Source: Bacillus sp. EB106-08-02-XG196
Lineage (GTDB): Bacteria > Bacillota > Bacilli > Bacillales > Cytobacillaceae
Length of the DNA: 64,000 nucleotides
Direction: 5' to 3'
Assembly: GCF_013396335.1 (NCBI RefSeq)
Contig: NZ_JABWSY010000004.1
Coordinates: 248,001 to 312,000 of the forward strand
Under the pieces are notes generated by a model, which ran no database searches, was not told where the DNA came from, and worked only from the letters and a program-made list of their open reading frames with translations. This document shows positions 18,060 to 27,447 of the stretch, in pieces. How positions within the stretch are numbered: position 1 is the first letter of the stretch; the number at the start of each line of letters is the position of its first letter. A program made the position numbers and the translations under genes.

Positions 18060-18632
18060 CTAAGTAAAAATTTTTTCAACATCAACGATAAACTTTGTAA
18101 GTATTGTTGAATGAATGCTTCCTTTATCTTTTGCAATATCATGTAGTCGGTATTGTTTATTGTCATCAAGGGTATATACTTGTACTGTATTTAGTATTGG
18201 ATTTACAATCCAATACTCTTTTACACCATATTGCATGTACAGATTGAGTTTAAAAACCAAGTCATGGGATTGATTTGAAGGGCTGACAATCTCAATAATT
18301 ATAGTAGGAACCCCAACATATTTTTCCTCATTTAACCCACTTTTGTCGCAGATCACTGACAAATCAGGTATCACAATCTTCGTGCCATCCATTTTCTCAT
18401 GTGTCAATTCAACATCAAAAGGTGCATGAAACACTTCACATTCAGAACCATCTAGCAATTGAAAAAGCTCGGCATGTAAACGTCCAGAAATTCTTTGATG
18501 CTTTGTGGATGGAGAAGGTGACATAAAAATTACTCCATCAATATATTCCATTATTTGATCAGAATTCTCTTTTAGCTTATAAAATTCGTCCAATGACAGA
18601 TTTCTTTTCTCTGGTAAACTCAATATTCTCAC
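18060..18632 (-). CDS. Uma2 family protein (DUF820, PD-(D/E)XK nuclease fold)
   Basis: This is a 190-residue protein with the DUF820 core: IPDLSVICD supplies the PD, IIEIVSPSNQSHD supplies the E and VSP signature, and the KLNLYMQYGVKEYWIVNP block follows. The GTG at 18632 gives this length. A TTG at 18623 sits better behind AAAGGGTGA, so the product may start MSLPEK. The family is common in cyanobacteria and present in Firmicutes; its function is unproven. It is a lone gene here. Confidence 0.88.
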   Translation of the reverse strand: MRILSLPEKRNLSLDEFYKLKENSDQIMEYIDGVIFMSPSPSTKHQRISGRLHAELFQLLDGSECEVFHAPFDVELTHEKMDGTKIVIPDLSVICDKSGLNEEKYVGVPTIIIEIVSPSNQSHDLVFKLNLYMQYGVKEYWIVNPILNTVQVYTLDDNKQYRLHDIAKDKGSIHSTILTKFIVDVEKIFT

Positions 18633-18700
18633 CCTTTCATCATAAAGAGTATTCCCTATTCTAATTATAGTACATTCTATAACCTAATACACTTATTGAA

Positions 18701-18840
18701 TCAATAGTGGAAAAATACAGTGTAGCCATGCTCAGCAAGAATATAAGCAGCGCTTTCGGCTCTACCGGAAATCAATTCAGTAAAATTTGCCCCAATTAAT
18801 AAACCAAAACTAAAAAATAAAGAGGCTGTGCCAAAAAGTC
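18701..18840 (-). pseudogene. Possible gene fragment, unrecognised
   Basis: An open stretch of about 45 codons ends at the TGA at 18701 and reads with normal protein composition (GLLIGANFTELISGRAESA, then AYILAEHGYTVFF). It has no start codon with a ribosome site, and it runs into the hairpin beyond the exporter operon. It may be the tail of a lost gene. The rest of 18633-18879 shows nothing else I can support. Confidence 0.2.
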
Positions 18841-18859
18841 TTTTTAAGTCGACTTTTTG
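18832..18859 (-). terminator. Probable terminator of the ABC exporter operon
   Basis: The arms CAAAAAGTC/GACTTTTTG surround a 10-base loop about 20 bp after the exporter stop. The T run is inside the distal arm. It adjoins an AAAGAGGCTG-CCAAA element that recurs at 45278. Confidence 0.45.
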
Positions 18860-18879
18860 TACTGCCCCCTATTAAAGAA

Positions 18880-20700
18880 TCAACCAACACCAAGCATTTT
18901 GTATTGTGCTTTTACCAATTCGTAGTAAACTCCTTGGTTACTCATTAGCATTTCATGATTACCCTGTTCAAGGATATTACCATGATCCATGACAATAATT
19001 TTGTCCGCGTCTCGAATCGTTGAGAGCCTGTGAGCAATCATAATCGCGGTTCGTCCATTTAATAATGTTTTTAATGCCCTCTGAATTTTTACTTCTGTCT
19101 CCGTATCAATACTTGCGGTTGCTTCATCGAGAATGAGAATTTTTGGATCCGCGAGTAAAGCCCTTGCGAAAGAAAGAAGCTGGCGTTCTCCAACAGACAA
19201 AACATTTCCCCGCTCTTCCACTTCTGTTAGATACCCATTCGGAAGCTGCATAATAAATGGATCCGCTCCTACAGCCTTTGCAGCTGCTACGACTTTCTCA
19301 TCGCTTGCACTTGGGCTGCCAAAGCGGATGTTTTCCATGATCGTTCCAGAAAAAATAAACGTATCCTGCAGGACAACACTAATTTGCGAGCGCAAACTGG
19401 CAATAGAAATATCTTGAATCGGATAACCATCAATCTTAACAACGCCGTCCGTAGCATCATAAAATCGACTGATCAAATTCGCTATCGTTGTCTTCCCTGA
19501 ACCCGTGTGACCGACAAGTGCACAAGTCTCACCTGCCTGAATCGAAAAAGTAATCCCATTTAAGGCTGTTCTTTTTTCATCATAGGAAAATTGTACATCT
19601 TCAAAATCAATACTGCCATTCACCAAAGGAAGCACCCGAGCGTTTGGAGATTCTGCGACAAGCGGACGTTCATCTAAAAACTCAAAAATACGCTCAGAAG
19701 ACGCCATTCCAATGAGGAGCTGGTTATACAATTGCCCAAGACGCGAGATTGGCTCCCAGAACATCCCTAAATAAAAGGCAAACGAAACAAATTCCCCGAT
19801 GGTGCTTTCTCCGTTCATCACAAGAAAAGCACCATACCAAATAAGAATCACCGTTCCGATGGCATTCGTCATTTCCACAATCGGACCAAACATCGCATTT
19901 TTCTTAACCGCTTGCTTCCAAATATCAAAGTTTTCCTGGTTCAATCCCTTAAAAAACTGGATATTTTCGTCTTCTTGAGTAAATACCTGTGTGACTCGAA
20001 TTCCTTGAATACTTTCATTTAAATGAGAGTTAATCTTTGACTGCTTCAGCCGGACCATCTGCCACGATAATCGGATTTTTTTACGCAGACTTGTCGAAAT
20101 GAAAAACATAATCGGTAATATAACCATTATCGCTAACGTTAGTTTAGCATTCAACGAGAATAAGATAAAAATGACCGCCACTAACAGCAGAAAATCAGTT
20201 AATAGATTAATAACACCATTGGTAAACAGCTCCTGCAGTGAGTTAATATCATTCATGATCCTTACTAGAATCGAACCTGCCGAACGCTGGTCAAAGAACC
20301 GGTGGGATAATGATTGGACATGGGTAAATAAATGTTTGCGTAAATCATAAATGACATTTTGCCCAAGCTTATTCATCCAGCGAATTCTTAAGGCATTGAC
20401 CAAATAAGACAGCAAATATAATCCTGAAATGATGAAAACTAGATTCAATAGCAGTCCTGTATCTTTTTCAATAATCGCCCGGTCCAGTGTATAGACACCT
20501 ATCAAAATCGGAATGATCAACCGAATTGCCGTTGACAGGATAACAGCAATCAACGAAAGCGGCAGATAAGATTTTGCATATGGTTTTACATATTGTAATA
20601 ACCTCCATATTTGCTGCCAGTTAAACGCTTTATCGATCACTTGCTCATTGGAGTAGTTAAACCGCTCTAATATTAATTGTTTCTTACGCTTATCTTCCAT
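18880..20700 (-). CDS. ABC exporter half-transporter (heterodimeric), second subunit
   Basis: This protein of about 606 residues has six N-terminal membrane spans (type IV exporter domain, about 25-320) and a nucleotide-binding domain (about 360-600). Walker A is GHTGSGKTT, Walker B ILILDEATASIDT with the catalytic glutamate, and the H-loop IAHRLST. The signature is LSVGERQLL instead of LSGGQ. The ATG at 20700 follows AGGTGGGA; a GTG at 20709 is also in frame. It begins directly after the stop of its partner. It resembles the BmrCD, YfiBC and YknUV pairs of B. subtilis, and the substrate could be a drug or peptide. Confidence 0.92.
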   Translation of the reverse strand: MEDKRKKQLILERFNYSNEQVIDKAFNWQQIWRLLQYVKPYAKSYLPLSLIAVILSTAIRLIIPILIGVYTLDRAIIEKDTGLLLNLVFIISGLYLLSYLVNALRIRWMNKLGQNVIYDLRKHLFTHVQSLSHRFFDQRSAGSILVRIMNDINSLQELFTNGVINLLTDFLLLVAVIFILFSLNAKLTLAIMVILPIMFFISTSLRKKIRLSWQMVRLKQSKINSHLNESIQGIRVTQVFTQEDENIQFFKGLNQENFDIWKQAVKKNAMFGPIVEMTNAIGTVILIWYGAFLVMNGESTIGEFVSFAFYLGMFWEPISRLGQLYNQLLIGMASSERIFEFLDERPLVAESPNARVLPLVNGSIDFEDVQFSYDEKRTALNGITFSIQAGETCALVGHTGSGKTTIANLISRFYDATDGVVKIDGYPIQDISIASLRSQISVVLQDTFIFSGTIMENIRFGSPSASDEKVVAAAKAVGADPFIMQLPNGYLTEVEERGNVLSVGERQLLSFARALLADPKILILDEATASIDTETEVKIQRALKTLLNGRTAIMIAHRLSTIRDADKIIVMDHGNILEQGNHEMLMSNQGVYYELVKAQYKMLGVG

Positions 20701-20709
20701 TATTCCCAC

Positions 20710-22464
20710 CTACCTTACTGCCTTTTCCATGATTGCAGCATGATCTTGATATTGAATATGATAAATTCTTTCATATGTTCCATGATTATTTACCAGCTGT
20801 TCATGTGTACCCCGTTCAACAATTTTTCCATTATCGAGCACTAAAATTTCATCGGCATGTTTTAACGACGAGATTCTATGTGCAATAATAAAGGTTGTTC
20901 TCCCCTTCATTACTTCCTGGAGAGCCTGCTGAATAGAAAACTCCGTTTCCATATCGACCGCACTTGTTGAATCATCCAATATGAGAATCGCAGGATCGGT
21001 ACAGATGGCGCGGGCAATTGCAATCCGCTGCTTTTGTCCCCCAGATAGACCCATTCCCCTCTCCCCAAGCATTGTGTCATATCCAGCGGGCAGCTCCATA
21101 ATGAAATCATGTGCATCGGCGCATTCAGCGGCGGCGATAATTTCTTCGATTGTGGCATCAGGTCTTCCATAAGCTATATTCGCTTTTATCGTTGATGAAA
21201 AAAGAAAGGTTTCCTGTAAAACAACCCCAATTTCGGAACGCAGCGTTTTCAAACGATATTCCTTGAGCGGACGTCCATCGATGAAAATCTTTCCTTCAGT
21301 TGGTTCGTATAAGCGAGAAAGAAGCTGGATAATGCTTGTTTTCCCCGAACCGGTTGCCCCAATCAAACCAATCGTTTTACCCGGATGGGCTTCAAAGCTG
21401 ATATCTTGAAGGGCCGCCGTTCCTTCATTATGATAACGGAATGTCACCTGATCAAAAACCACACTACCTGTGATCTTTTTGATATTCTTGACATCCTCCC
21501 GATCATAAATCGTTTCATCGGCTTCCAGAATTTCCAGCAGCCGCTCGCCGGAAGCTTTCGCCTGAGAGAACATATTAATCGTGAATCCAAGGTGCATGAT
21601 TGGCCACAAAATATACCAAATCAGGCTGTAAAAGGCGACAAGCTCACCTGGTTTTAAGGCTCCGTTGATGACTTGATAGCCGCCATATCCGATTAAAACA
21701 ACAACAGAAATATTTCCAATCAGCTCCATCAGCGGAAAGTATTTCGACCAAACTGCTGCGGTATTTAGCTGTTTCGTCCGATAGTCTTGATTTGACTTTG
21801 TAAACCGTTCAATCTCTACTGCTTCTTTTGATAGGGCTTTAACGGTATGTATGCCGCTTATATTTTCTTGTACCTTTGTGTTTAACTTTCCAAATGATTC
21901 ACGGATTCCGCGGAAAGCCGGGTGTACGTCCTTATCAAATTTATAAACAACAATGCTGATAAATGGAAGTGCCGCAATTGTCACAAGCGTGAGTGAAACG
22001 GAATAATTAAACATCACAAATAAACTAGCGGTGACAACAATGACAAAGCGGAGTACCTCACTAAAACCGAAGGATACAAAAAAGCGAAATCCTTCTACAT
22101 CTGCGGTCAAACGAGACATCAGATCCCCTGTCTTCGCATTATCATAATAGCTAAACGACAGCCGCTGCAGTTTTTCATATAAGGTATTACGCAGGTGGAA
22201 AACAGATTTAATTCCGAACATATCCGCCAAATAATGTTGAATAAAAGCGGACAGTCCTTTTATCGCCATAATTGCAATAAATCCTAAAGAAATCCAAGGT
22301 ACCAAATCATATCGGTTCCCAAGAACTACTTCATCAATGGTCAGTTGCAAAATCATTGGATAAACTACTGTAATTCCAGCTATCAACACCAAGAAAAGCA
22401 TCGACCAAATGAAATCCTTCTTATAAGGAAGATAAAACGACTTTAGTTTTTTAAATATTAACAT
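20710..22464 (-). CDS. ABC exporter half-transporter (heterodimeric), first subunit
   Basis: This 584-residue exporter subunit has six spans (about 15-310) and a nucleotide-binding domain. Walker A is GATGSGKTS and the signature is a canonical LSGGQKQRIAIARA. Walker B reads ILILDDSTSAVDM, with aspartate in place of the catalytic glutamate. Its Walker motifs pair with the aberrant LSVGE signature of the other subunit to give one degenerate ATP site. The partner's Walker motifs and this signature give one competent site. This is the expected arrangement for a heterodimeric exporter. The gene is the first of the two-gene operon. Confidence 0.93.
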   Translation of the reverse strand: MLIFKKLKSFYLPYKKDFIWSMLFLVLIAGITVVYPMILQLTIDEVVLGNRYDLVPWISLGFIAIMAIKGLSAFIQHYLADMFGIKSVFHLRNTLYEKLQRLSFSYYDNAKTGDLMSRLTADVEGFRFFVSFGFSEVLRFVIVVTASLFVMFNYSVSLTLVTIAALPFISIVVYKFDKDVHPAFRGIRESFGKLNTKVQENISGIHTVKALSKEAVEIERFTKSNQDYRTKQLNTAAVWSKYFPLMELIGNISVVVLIGYGGYQVINGALKPGELVAFYSLIWYILWPIMHLGFTINMFSQAKASGERLLEILEADETIYDREDVKNIKKITGSVVFDQVTFRYHNEGTAALQDISFEAHPGKTIGLIGATGSGKTSIIQLLSRLYEPTEGKIFIDGRPLKEYRLKTLRSEIGVVLQETFLFSSTIKANIAYGRPDATIEEIIAAAECADAHDFIMELPAGYDTMLGERGMGLSGGQKQRIAIARAICTDPAILILDDSTSAVDMETEFSIQQALQEVMKGRTTFIIAHRISSLKHADEILVLDNGKIVERGTHEQLVNNHGTYERIYHIQYQDHAAIMEKAVR

Positions 22465-22638
22465 TACTACCTCCTCTTAAATTAAAATTTCCCTTAGCTT
22501 ACTGTGAAAAGGACTTCGGGTAAATATGTAAGATTTATTGGAATTGTCTGGCTAAATCATTACTCAGTAAGCCTATAAATGATGATATGTCATTTTTGCT
22601 TGAGTATGTAATTTTCTGGTTTTTATTTGGTATAAGAG

Positions 22639-22662
22639 GGCTTAAGCCACAAAACTTAAGCC
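22639..22662 (-). terminator. Weak candidate terminator after melA
   Basis: GGCTTAAG/CTTAAGCC arms enclose an 8-base loop, about 70 bp past the alpha-galactosidase stop. There is no clear T run on the minus strand. The rest of 22465-22732 shows no gene. Confidence 0.25.
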
Positions 22663-22732
22663 TTTGAACATTATTGTCTCTTTTTTTGTAACCCATCCAT
22701 ACTCCGGTTAATTCGGCTTAGCCTTGTTTCTA

Positions 22733-24034
22733 TTATTTAAACACTGGCAGCCATTCTCCATGTGCTTCGATTAAGTCATCGCACAATGAAACAATATCGT
22801 CTAATGATAATTCCGCTGCTGTATGCGGATCCAGCATGGCGGCCTGGTAAACATGTTCTTTTTTCCCCGTAACCGCAGCTTCAATGGTCAATAGCTGGGT
22901 ATTGATATTGGTTCGGTTTAGTGCAGCAAGCTGTTCAGGAAGTTCGCCCATATAGCACGGTGTTATTCCGCTGCGATCTGAAACACACGGAACTTCTACC
23001 ACTGCCTTCCGAGGCAGATTACTTATTAAGCCGCCTGTATTTAAGACATTGCCGCCGAACTTAAATGGAATATTACTTTCCATAGATTCAATGATTCTTG
23101 AACCATATTCATTCGAACGCACATGAGACAGATTTGAATTACTTGTTAGTTCTTCACGCATTCCCTCCCAGCCGCGGATTTGATTTTCACAGCGTCTTGG
23201 ATATTCATCAAGCGGAATATTGAATTTTTCAATTAAATCCGGGTATTGACGTTTAATGAAATAGGGATGATATTCCGCATTATGTTCAGAAGATTCAGTC
23301 ACATAAAACCCGAATTTGTCCATTAACTCAAAGCGAACCATATCGGGATGCTTAGGCAACTGCCTCTGTTTAGCAAGTTGTTTAATTTCAGGGTATAAAT
23401 CTTTTCCATCCTTCTTTACCTCAAGCAGCCAGGCCATATGGTTAATTCCGGCTATTTTCTCGGTAATACCTTCATGCTCCATTCCCAATGATTCGAATAG
23501 ATCCCTTGTGCAGGTTTGGACACTATGGCATAATCCGACCGTTTTCACGTTTGTATGGCGAAGCATCGCACCAGTTAAAGCGGCCATCGGATTTGTATAA
23601 TTTAAGAACCACGCATCCGGGCACACCTCCTCGATATCCTTAGCAATATCAAATAAAACTGGAATGGTGCGTAATGAACGAAATATCCCGCCAATTCCAA
23701 CCGTGTCTGCAATTGTCTGGCGGAGACCGTATTTTTTCGGTATTTCAAAATCAATGACTGTACTCGGTTTATAGCCGCCAACTTGAATGGCATTTATCAC
23801 ATATTTAGCTCCTCGTAACGCTTCCTTTCTGTCTAAATAGGCTTTAATATGAATGCTTTTGTTATAACGATTTCTCAAATTCGTCAGCATAGCCTCTGAT
23901 TCTTTTAGGCGTTTTTCGTCAATATCAAATAAAGCGAACTCAAATCCCTCAAGGGCTGATACCATTAAGCAGTCCCCAAGGACATTTTTAGCAAAAACCG
24001 TACTACCTGCGCCTACAAATGTAATTTTCGACAT
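22733..24034 (-). CDS. melA: Alpha-galactosidase, glycoside hydrolase family 4
   Basis: This is a 433-residue NAD- and metal-dependent alpha-galactosidase that cleaves melibiose- and raffinose-type sugars in the cytoplasm. Diagnostic blocks are the Rossmann start KITFVGAGSTVFAKNVLGDC, INAIQVGGY, NYTNPMA, CHSVQ (metal-binding Cys) and GINHMAW (metal-binding His). It is close in length and pattern to B. subtilis MelA as I recall it. The frame extends upstream, but the ATG at 24034 behind CAGGGGGTTAAAAAA gives the standard N-terminus. It is divergent from an AraC regulator, which probably controls it. Confidence 0.94.
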   Translation of the reverse strand: MSKITFVGAGSTVFAKNVLGDCLMVSALEGFEFALFDIDEKRLKESEAMLTNLRNRYNKSIHIKAYLDRKEALRGAKYVINAIQVGGYKPSTVIDFEIPKKYGLRQTIADTVGIGGIFRSLRTIPVLFDIAKDIEEVCPDAWFLNYTNPMAALTGAMLRHTNVKTVGLCHSVQTCTRDLFESLGMEHEGITEKIAGINHMAWLLEVKKDGKDLYPEIKQLAKQRQLPKHPDMVRFELMDKFGFYVTESSEHNAEYHPYFIKRQYPDLIEKFNIPLDEYPRRCENQIRGWEGMREELTSNSNLSHVRSNEYGSRIIESMESNIPFKFGGNVLNTGGLISNLPRKAVVEVPCVSDRSGITPCYMGELPEQLAALNRTNINTQLLTIEAAVTGKKEHVYQAAMLDPHTAAELSLDDIVSLCDDLIEAHGEWLPVFK

Positions 24035-24118
24035 TTTTTTAACCCCCTGAAAAAAATTGTCATAAATGTTGTTGTACAATTGGACCATTTAAAATAATAA
24101 AAAACTGCTATACTCATA

Positions 24119-24132
24119 TTATGGCGCTTACA
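24119..24132 (-). promoter_or_regulatory. Weak candidate cre in the melA-araC divergent region
   Basis: On the minus strand TGTAAGCGCCATAA has a good left half of the cre consensus and a poor right half. It lies in the 141-bp divergent promoter region. It is included only because melibiose genes are usually under carbon repression. Confidence 0.25.
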
Positions 24133-24175
24133 TTATTTCTACAATGGTAATAACTTGCGAATGGAGGGTAAATTA

Positions 24176-25060
24176 TTGTCTAGTCAAAAGTATGGTAATT
24201 ATGGGTTTCGTTTTCAGGATATGCCCCAAAATAATATAGCAAATATCTCATCAATTGGATGGGAGCTTCAAACTTCCATTGATTATTACTGGGATGGGAT
24301 GATGAGAAAGGATATTCAAGGGGTAGAAAAATATGTTTTTCAATATACCCTCTCCGGTCAAGGTGCCATTACCTTCGAGGATCAGCGGTACCCATTACAT
24401 CGCGGCGATGCATTTTTTGTCCAACTGCCAAGTCAGCATTGTTACTTTCTTCCCGAGAGCAGTGCAAGCTGGGAATTTATTTATATTACATTAACCGGAA
24501 GTGCTGCCGCTTCATGCTGGGATTTTATTCATGTTCATGCCGGGAAGACTGTAAATATTCCTCCAGAAGCAAATCTGATTCAACTATTGTACAGCCTGCT
24601 CCAAGAAACAAGAGAACATAAAATGATTGATGCTTATCTTTCTTCGGCTAGAGCATACGAATTTATCATGGAATGCTATCGTTTTACAAAAAACCTGAAT
24701 TCTGCCAATCAAGAAATGCCTGAACCCATGTTGCGGGTAATTACTTATCTTCAACAACAATATGGGGAATACATTTCCGTTGAAAAAATGGCGGCAATAG
24801 CTGGGCTATCAAGCTATTATTTCATTAAACAATTTCGGAAGTACACCAATACGACGCCGTCACAATACTTAACGAAAGTCCGAATCAAGAAAGCTTCGGA
24901 AATGCTTCGTCATACCGATTTATCGATAAAAGATATCGCCGCTAAAACAGGATATGAAAATGCCAACTATTTCAATAAAGTCTTTCGAAAAATTACGGGT
25001 TTTTCTCCAGGAGAATTTAGAGAAAGCCGAATAAGCAATCTGGATTATTTAATCCTGTAG
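24176..25060 (+). CDS. AraC family transcriptional regulator
   Basis: This is a regulator of about 294 residues. The N-terminal cupin-like sugar-sensing half (about 10-160, QYTLSGQGAITFEDQRYPLH, RGDAFFVQLP) is followed by two C-terminal helix-turn-helix motifs. The family signature is IKDIAAKTGYENANYFNKVF near residue 265. The TTG at 24176 is preferred because GGAGGG lies seven bases before it. It is divergent from the GH4 alpha-galactosidase gene and probably activates it in the presence of an alpha-galactoside. Confidence 0.92.
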   Translation: MSSQKYGNYGFRFQDMPQNNIANISSIGWELQTSIDYYWDGMMRKDIQGVEKYVFQYTLSGQGAITFEDQRYPLHRGDAFFVQLPSQHCYFLPESSASWEFIYITLTGSAAASCWDFIHVHAGKTVNIPPEANLIQLLYSLLQETREHKMIDAYLSSARAYEFIMECYRFTKNLNSANQEMPEPMLRVITYLQQQYGEYISVEKMAAIAGLSSYYFIKQFRKYTNTTPSQYLTKVRIKKASEMLRHTDLSIKDIAAKTGYENANYFNKVFRKITGFSPGEFRESRISNLDYLIL

Positions 25061-25168
25061 TAAAGGGTGCCTTTGATTTTCTTTTCTCTGGTTTCTAATG
25101 ATTTCGATGTTCTGTCGTCAAGCAGCCAATGCACATTAAATCCACCCCTTATTCCGTGAAAAATAGAA

Positions 25169-25192
25169 AGCCCTGACGTTGGTATCAGGGCT
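25169..25192 (-). terminator. Intrinsic terminator of the sialyl-oligosaccharide operon
   Basis: Eight-base arms AGCCCTGA/TCAGGGCT with an 8-base loop are followed on the minus strand by TTCTATTTTT. It lies 20 bp past the YhcH/NanQ stop and marks the end of the long operon. Confidence 0.75.
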
Positions 25193-25211
25193 ACAGTTGT
25201 TTTCAATTACT

Positions 25212-25664
25212 CTATATTTTGACTTTAAAAACAGCTTTTCTCACCTTTTCGGAACCATTAACCATCATTCCAGCCATATGGGCATCTTGCGGATAGCAAA
25301 TGATAAAGTCACCTTTTTCAAGCTTTACCTTTGATTGCAGGCTTCCTTCTAAAAAATAAATATCATCCTGCTTATTGTAGTCTTCTTTGATTTTCATTCG
25401 ATCAAAAAGTTCATACCCGATGAATTCATTTCCCTCGACGATGACTTGGATATCGATATATTTTTTGTGTGATTCCCACACACGCTCTTCGACACTTTTT
25501 GTTTCATATTCAACGAGATTTAAGAAAACTTCTTCTCCTTCTATTTCATAGAAGCCTGGCTCCAACTGTTCAAGGTTCGTGTTTTGGATATAGTCAAAGG
25601 CTTTATCGAATTTCTCATTGAGCCCTTTGTAAAAATTGAAATTGCTAATATGATTAACGATCAT
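25212..25664 (-). CDS. YhcH/YjgK/YiaL family protein, probable sialic acid anomerase (NanQ-like)
   Basis: This 150-residue, cupin-like cytoplasmic protein has the family blocks VWESHKKYIDIQVIVEG, GYELFDRMK and GDFIICYPQDAHMAG (metal-binding Asp/His). The E. coli member NanQ (YhcH) speeds anomerisation of N-acetylneuraminate, so that the lyase receives the correct anomer. Here it closes an operon with sialidase, NanA and NanE, which supports the same job. The start has AAAAGGAG upstream. A second, divergent member lies at 54182. Confidence 0.85.
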   Translation of the reverse strand: MIVNHISNFNFYKGLNEKFDKAFDYIQNTNLEQLEPGFYEIEGEEVFLNLVEYETKSVEERVWESHKKYIDIQVIVEGNEFIGYELFDRMKIKEDYNKQDDIYFLEGSLQSKVKLEKGDFIICYPQDAHMAGMMVNGSEKVRKAVFKVKI

Positions 25665-25701
25665 GGTGATTGCTCCTTTTTAGACGGGTTTCTCCCGCAA
25701 G

Positions 25702-27447
25702 TTATCCTAATACAGGCTGGTCCACAAACCTTATACTTTCTTTATGGTCATGTAATTCCAATATGACAATTTCGTTTTCACCCTTTTGCAAAAATGGAGC
25801 CGGAACATAGAGGGTTTGCTGCGGACCGATTTCCCAGTAACGGCCAAGATTATGACCATTCACAAAGACGACCCCTTTCGTCCACCCAGACATATCGATA
25901 AACGTATCGGCCGCTTCATCAACATGTAAGGATCCCCGGTGAAGATAAGGATGGTTTTTTTTTGCCTCATCACTGTTAAACACTAGCGGACTCAAATCGT
26001 TTAACGGTAATGGATATACAGTCCAATCAAATAAAAATTGGTTGCCTGCTCTTACACCTTGGGTAATCCCTTTAAAATCATTAAGGAACGGACCATAATT
26101 AACTCGGCCCATATTTTCAACAATAATCTGCAGTTTTGTTTCTACCTCGGTAATATCAACCTCAATACTTGAACGGCCGCCAATTCGCTCGACTAAGCCA
26201 GCATATTCACCGTTCAAATAAATTTGTCCGCGGTCATGAATATCCTGAACGGTAATCTTCTGCTTCCCGTAAGCACCTTTAATCATCGTTTCATAGACAA
26301 TGAATCCATAACCTTGCCCATACTCCTCCATTGTTAAAGGAGTTCGGCTCTCTAGTGGACTTGAAAGTTGATTTAATGAATCTAGCAAAGCAACGCGCTC
26401 CCCCAAAATGACCTCACCATACTGTTTTTTTAGTGTCACAGGAGGTAATTTCATTTCTGGCAGCTCGACGTATTTTTCAAACGTCTTTCGCACCGCGAAG
26501 AACTTTTCTGTTACATCCCCGGATTCTGTCAACAAGCCATCATAGTCATAGCTGGTAATCGTTGGCTGATAAACTTCCTCATTATGATTGGCTCCATTAA
26601 AGAAACCAAAATTCGTCCCGCCGTGGGCCATATAAAAATTGACAGAACCATTTTGCTTTAGAATACTATCCAATGTCTCGACGACACTTTCAGAGGAACG
26701 CGTATGATGCTCCTCACCCCAATGATCGAACCACCCATGCCAAAACTCCATACACATCAGCGGTGCGTTTGGCTGAAACTGCTTTAATTGTTCAAATGCG
26801 CTTTCTGCTCGTGAACCAAAATTGACGGTTTCAAACACGCCTTCAATCATCCCGCCATTCAGCATACTTGGTGCCGGACCATCAGAAGTAAAAAGCAGCT
26901 CCTGACCAATCCGTTTTTGGATACTGTCCCGCATATATTGCAAATACTTTTGATCATTTCCATAGCTGCCGTACTCATTCTCAACCTGGATGGCAATAAT
27001 TGGGCCGCCATTGGAACGCAGCAATGGCTGCAATCGTTCAAATAACACATCGAAAAACACATCTACTTTTTCTAAATACGGTTGATTATAACAGCGTAGT
27101 TGAATATTCGGTACCGTCAATAACCAATAAGGGAAACCGCCAAACTCCCACTCGGCACAAATATATGGACCTGGTCTGACAATGACATGAAGACCAACTT
27201 TTTCAGCCGTTTTGATGAAAGTTTCAATATCAGCAATACCCTCAAAAACAAATTGTCCTTCCTCAGGTTCATGTAAATTCCATGCCACATAGGTTTCGAC
27301 CGTATTAAAGCCACATTCTTTTAACTTTATTAAACGATCCTCCCAGTACTCCGGCACTGTACGGAAATAATGCATCGCCCCGCTTAATAGTCGAATTTCT
27401 TTGCCATCCAATATGAAGGAGTTTTGATTATAGGTTAATGCTGACAT
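25702..27447 (-). CDS. Beta-galactosidase, glycoside hydrolase family 35
   Basis: This is a 581-residue GH35 enzyme. The catalytic domain (about 1-330) has the acid/base in QVENEYGSYG (Glu158) and the nucleophile in CMEFWHGWFDHWG (Glu234). Beta-rich C-terminal domains follow. There is no signal peptide, so it acts in the cytoplasm. Bacterial GH35 enzymes of this size, such as BgaC of Bacillus circulans and Streptococcus pneumoniae, prefer beta-1,3-linked galactose on GlcNAc or GalNAc. That preference suits a sialoglycan pathway. Specificity here is inferred. The start overlaps the preceding gene by 13 bases. Confidence 0.93.
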   Translation of the reverse strand: MSALTYNQNSFILDGKEIRLLSGAMHYFRTVPEYWEDRLIKLKECGFNTVETYVAWNLHEPEEGQFVFEGIADIETFIKTAEKVGLHVIVRPGPYICAEWEFGGFPYWLLTVPNIQLRCYNQPYLEKVDVFFDVLFERLQPLLRSNGGPIIAIQVENEYGSYGNDQKYLQYMRDSIQKRIGQELLFTSDGPAPSMLNGGMIEGVFETVNFGSRAESAFEQLKQFQPNAPLMCMEFWHGWFDHWGEEHHTRSSESVVETLDSILKQNGSVNFYMAHGGTNFGFFNGANHNEEVYQPTITSYDYDGLLTESGDVTEKFFAVRKTFEKYVELPEMKLPPVTLKKQYGEVILGERVALLDSLNQLSSPLESRTPLTMEEYGQGYGFIVYETMIKGAYGKQKITVQDIHDRGQIYLNGEYAGLVERIGGRSSIEVDITEVETKLQIIVENMGRVNYGPFLNDFKGITQGVRAGNQFLFDWTVYPLPLNDLSPLVFNSDEAKKNHPYLHRGSLHVDEAADTFIDMSGWTKGVVFVNGHNLGRYWEIGPQQTLYVPAPFLQKGENEIVILELHDHKESIRFVDQPVLG

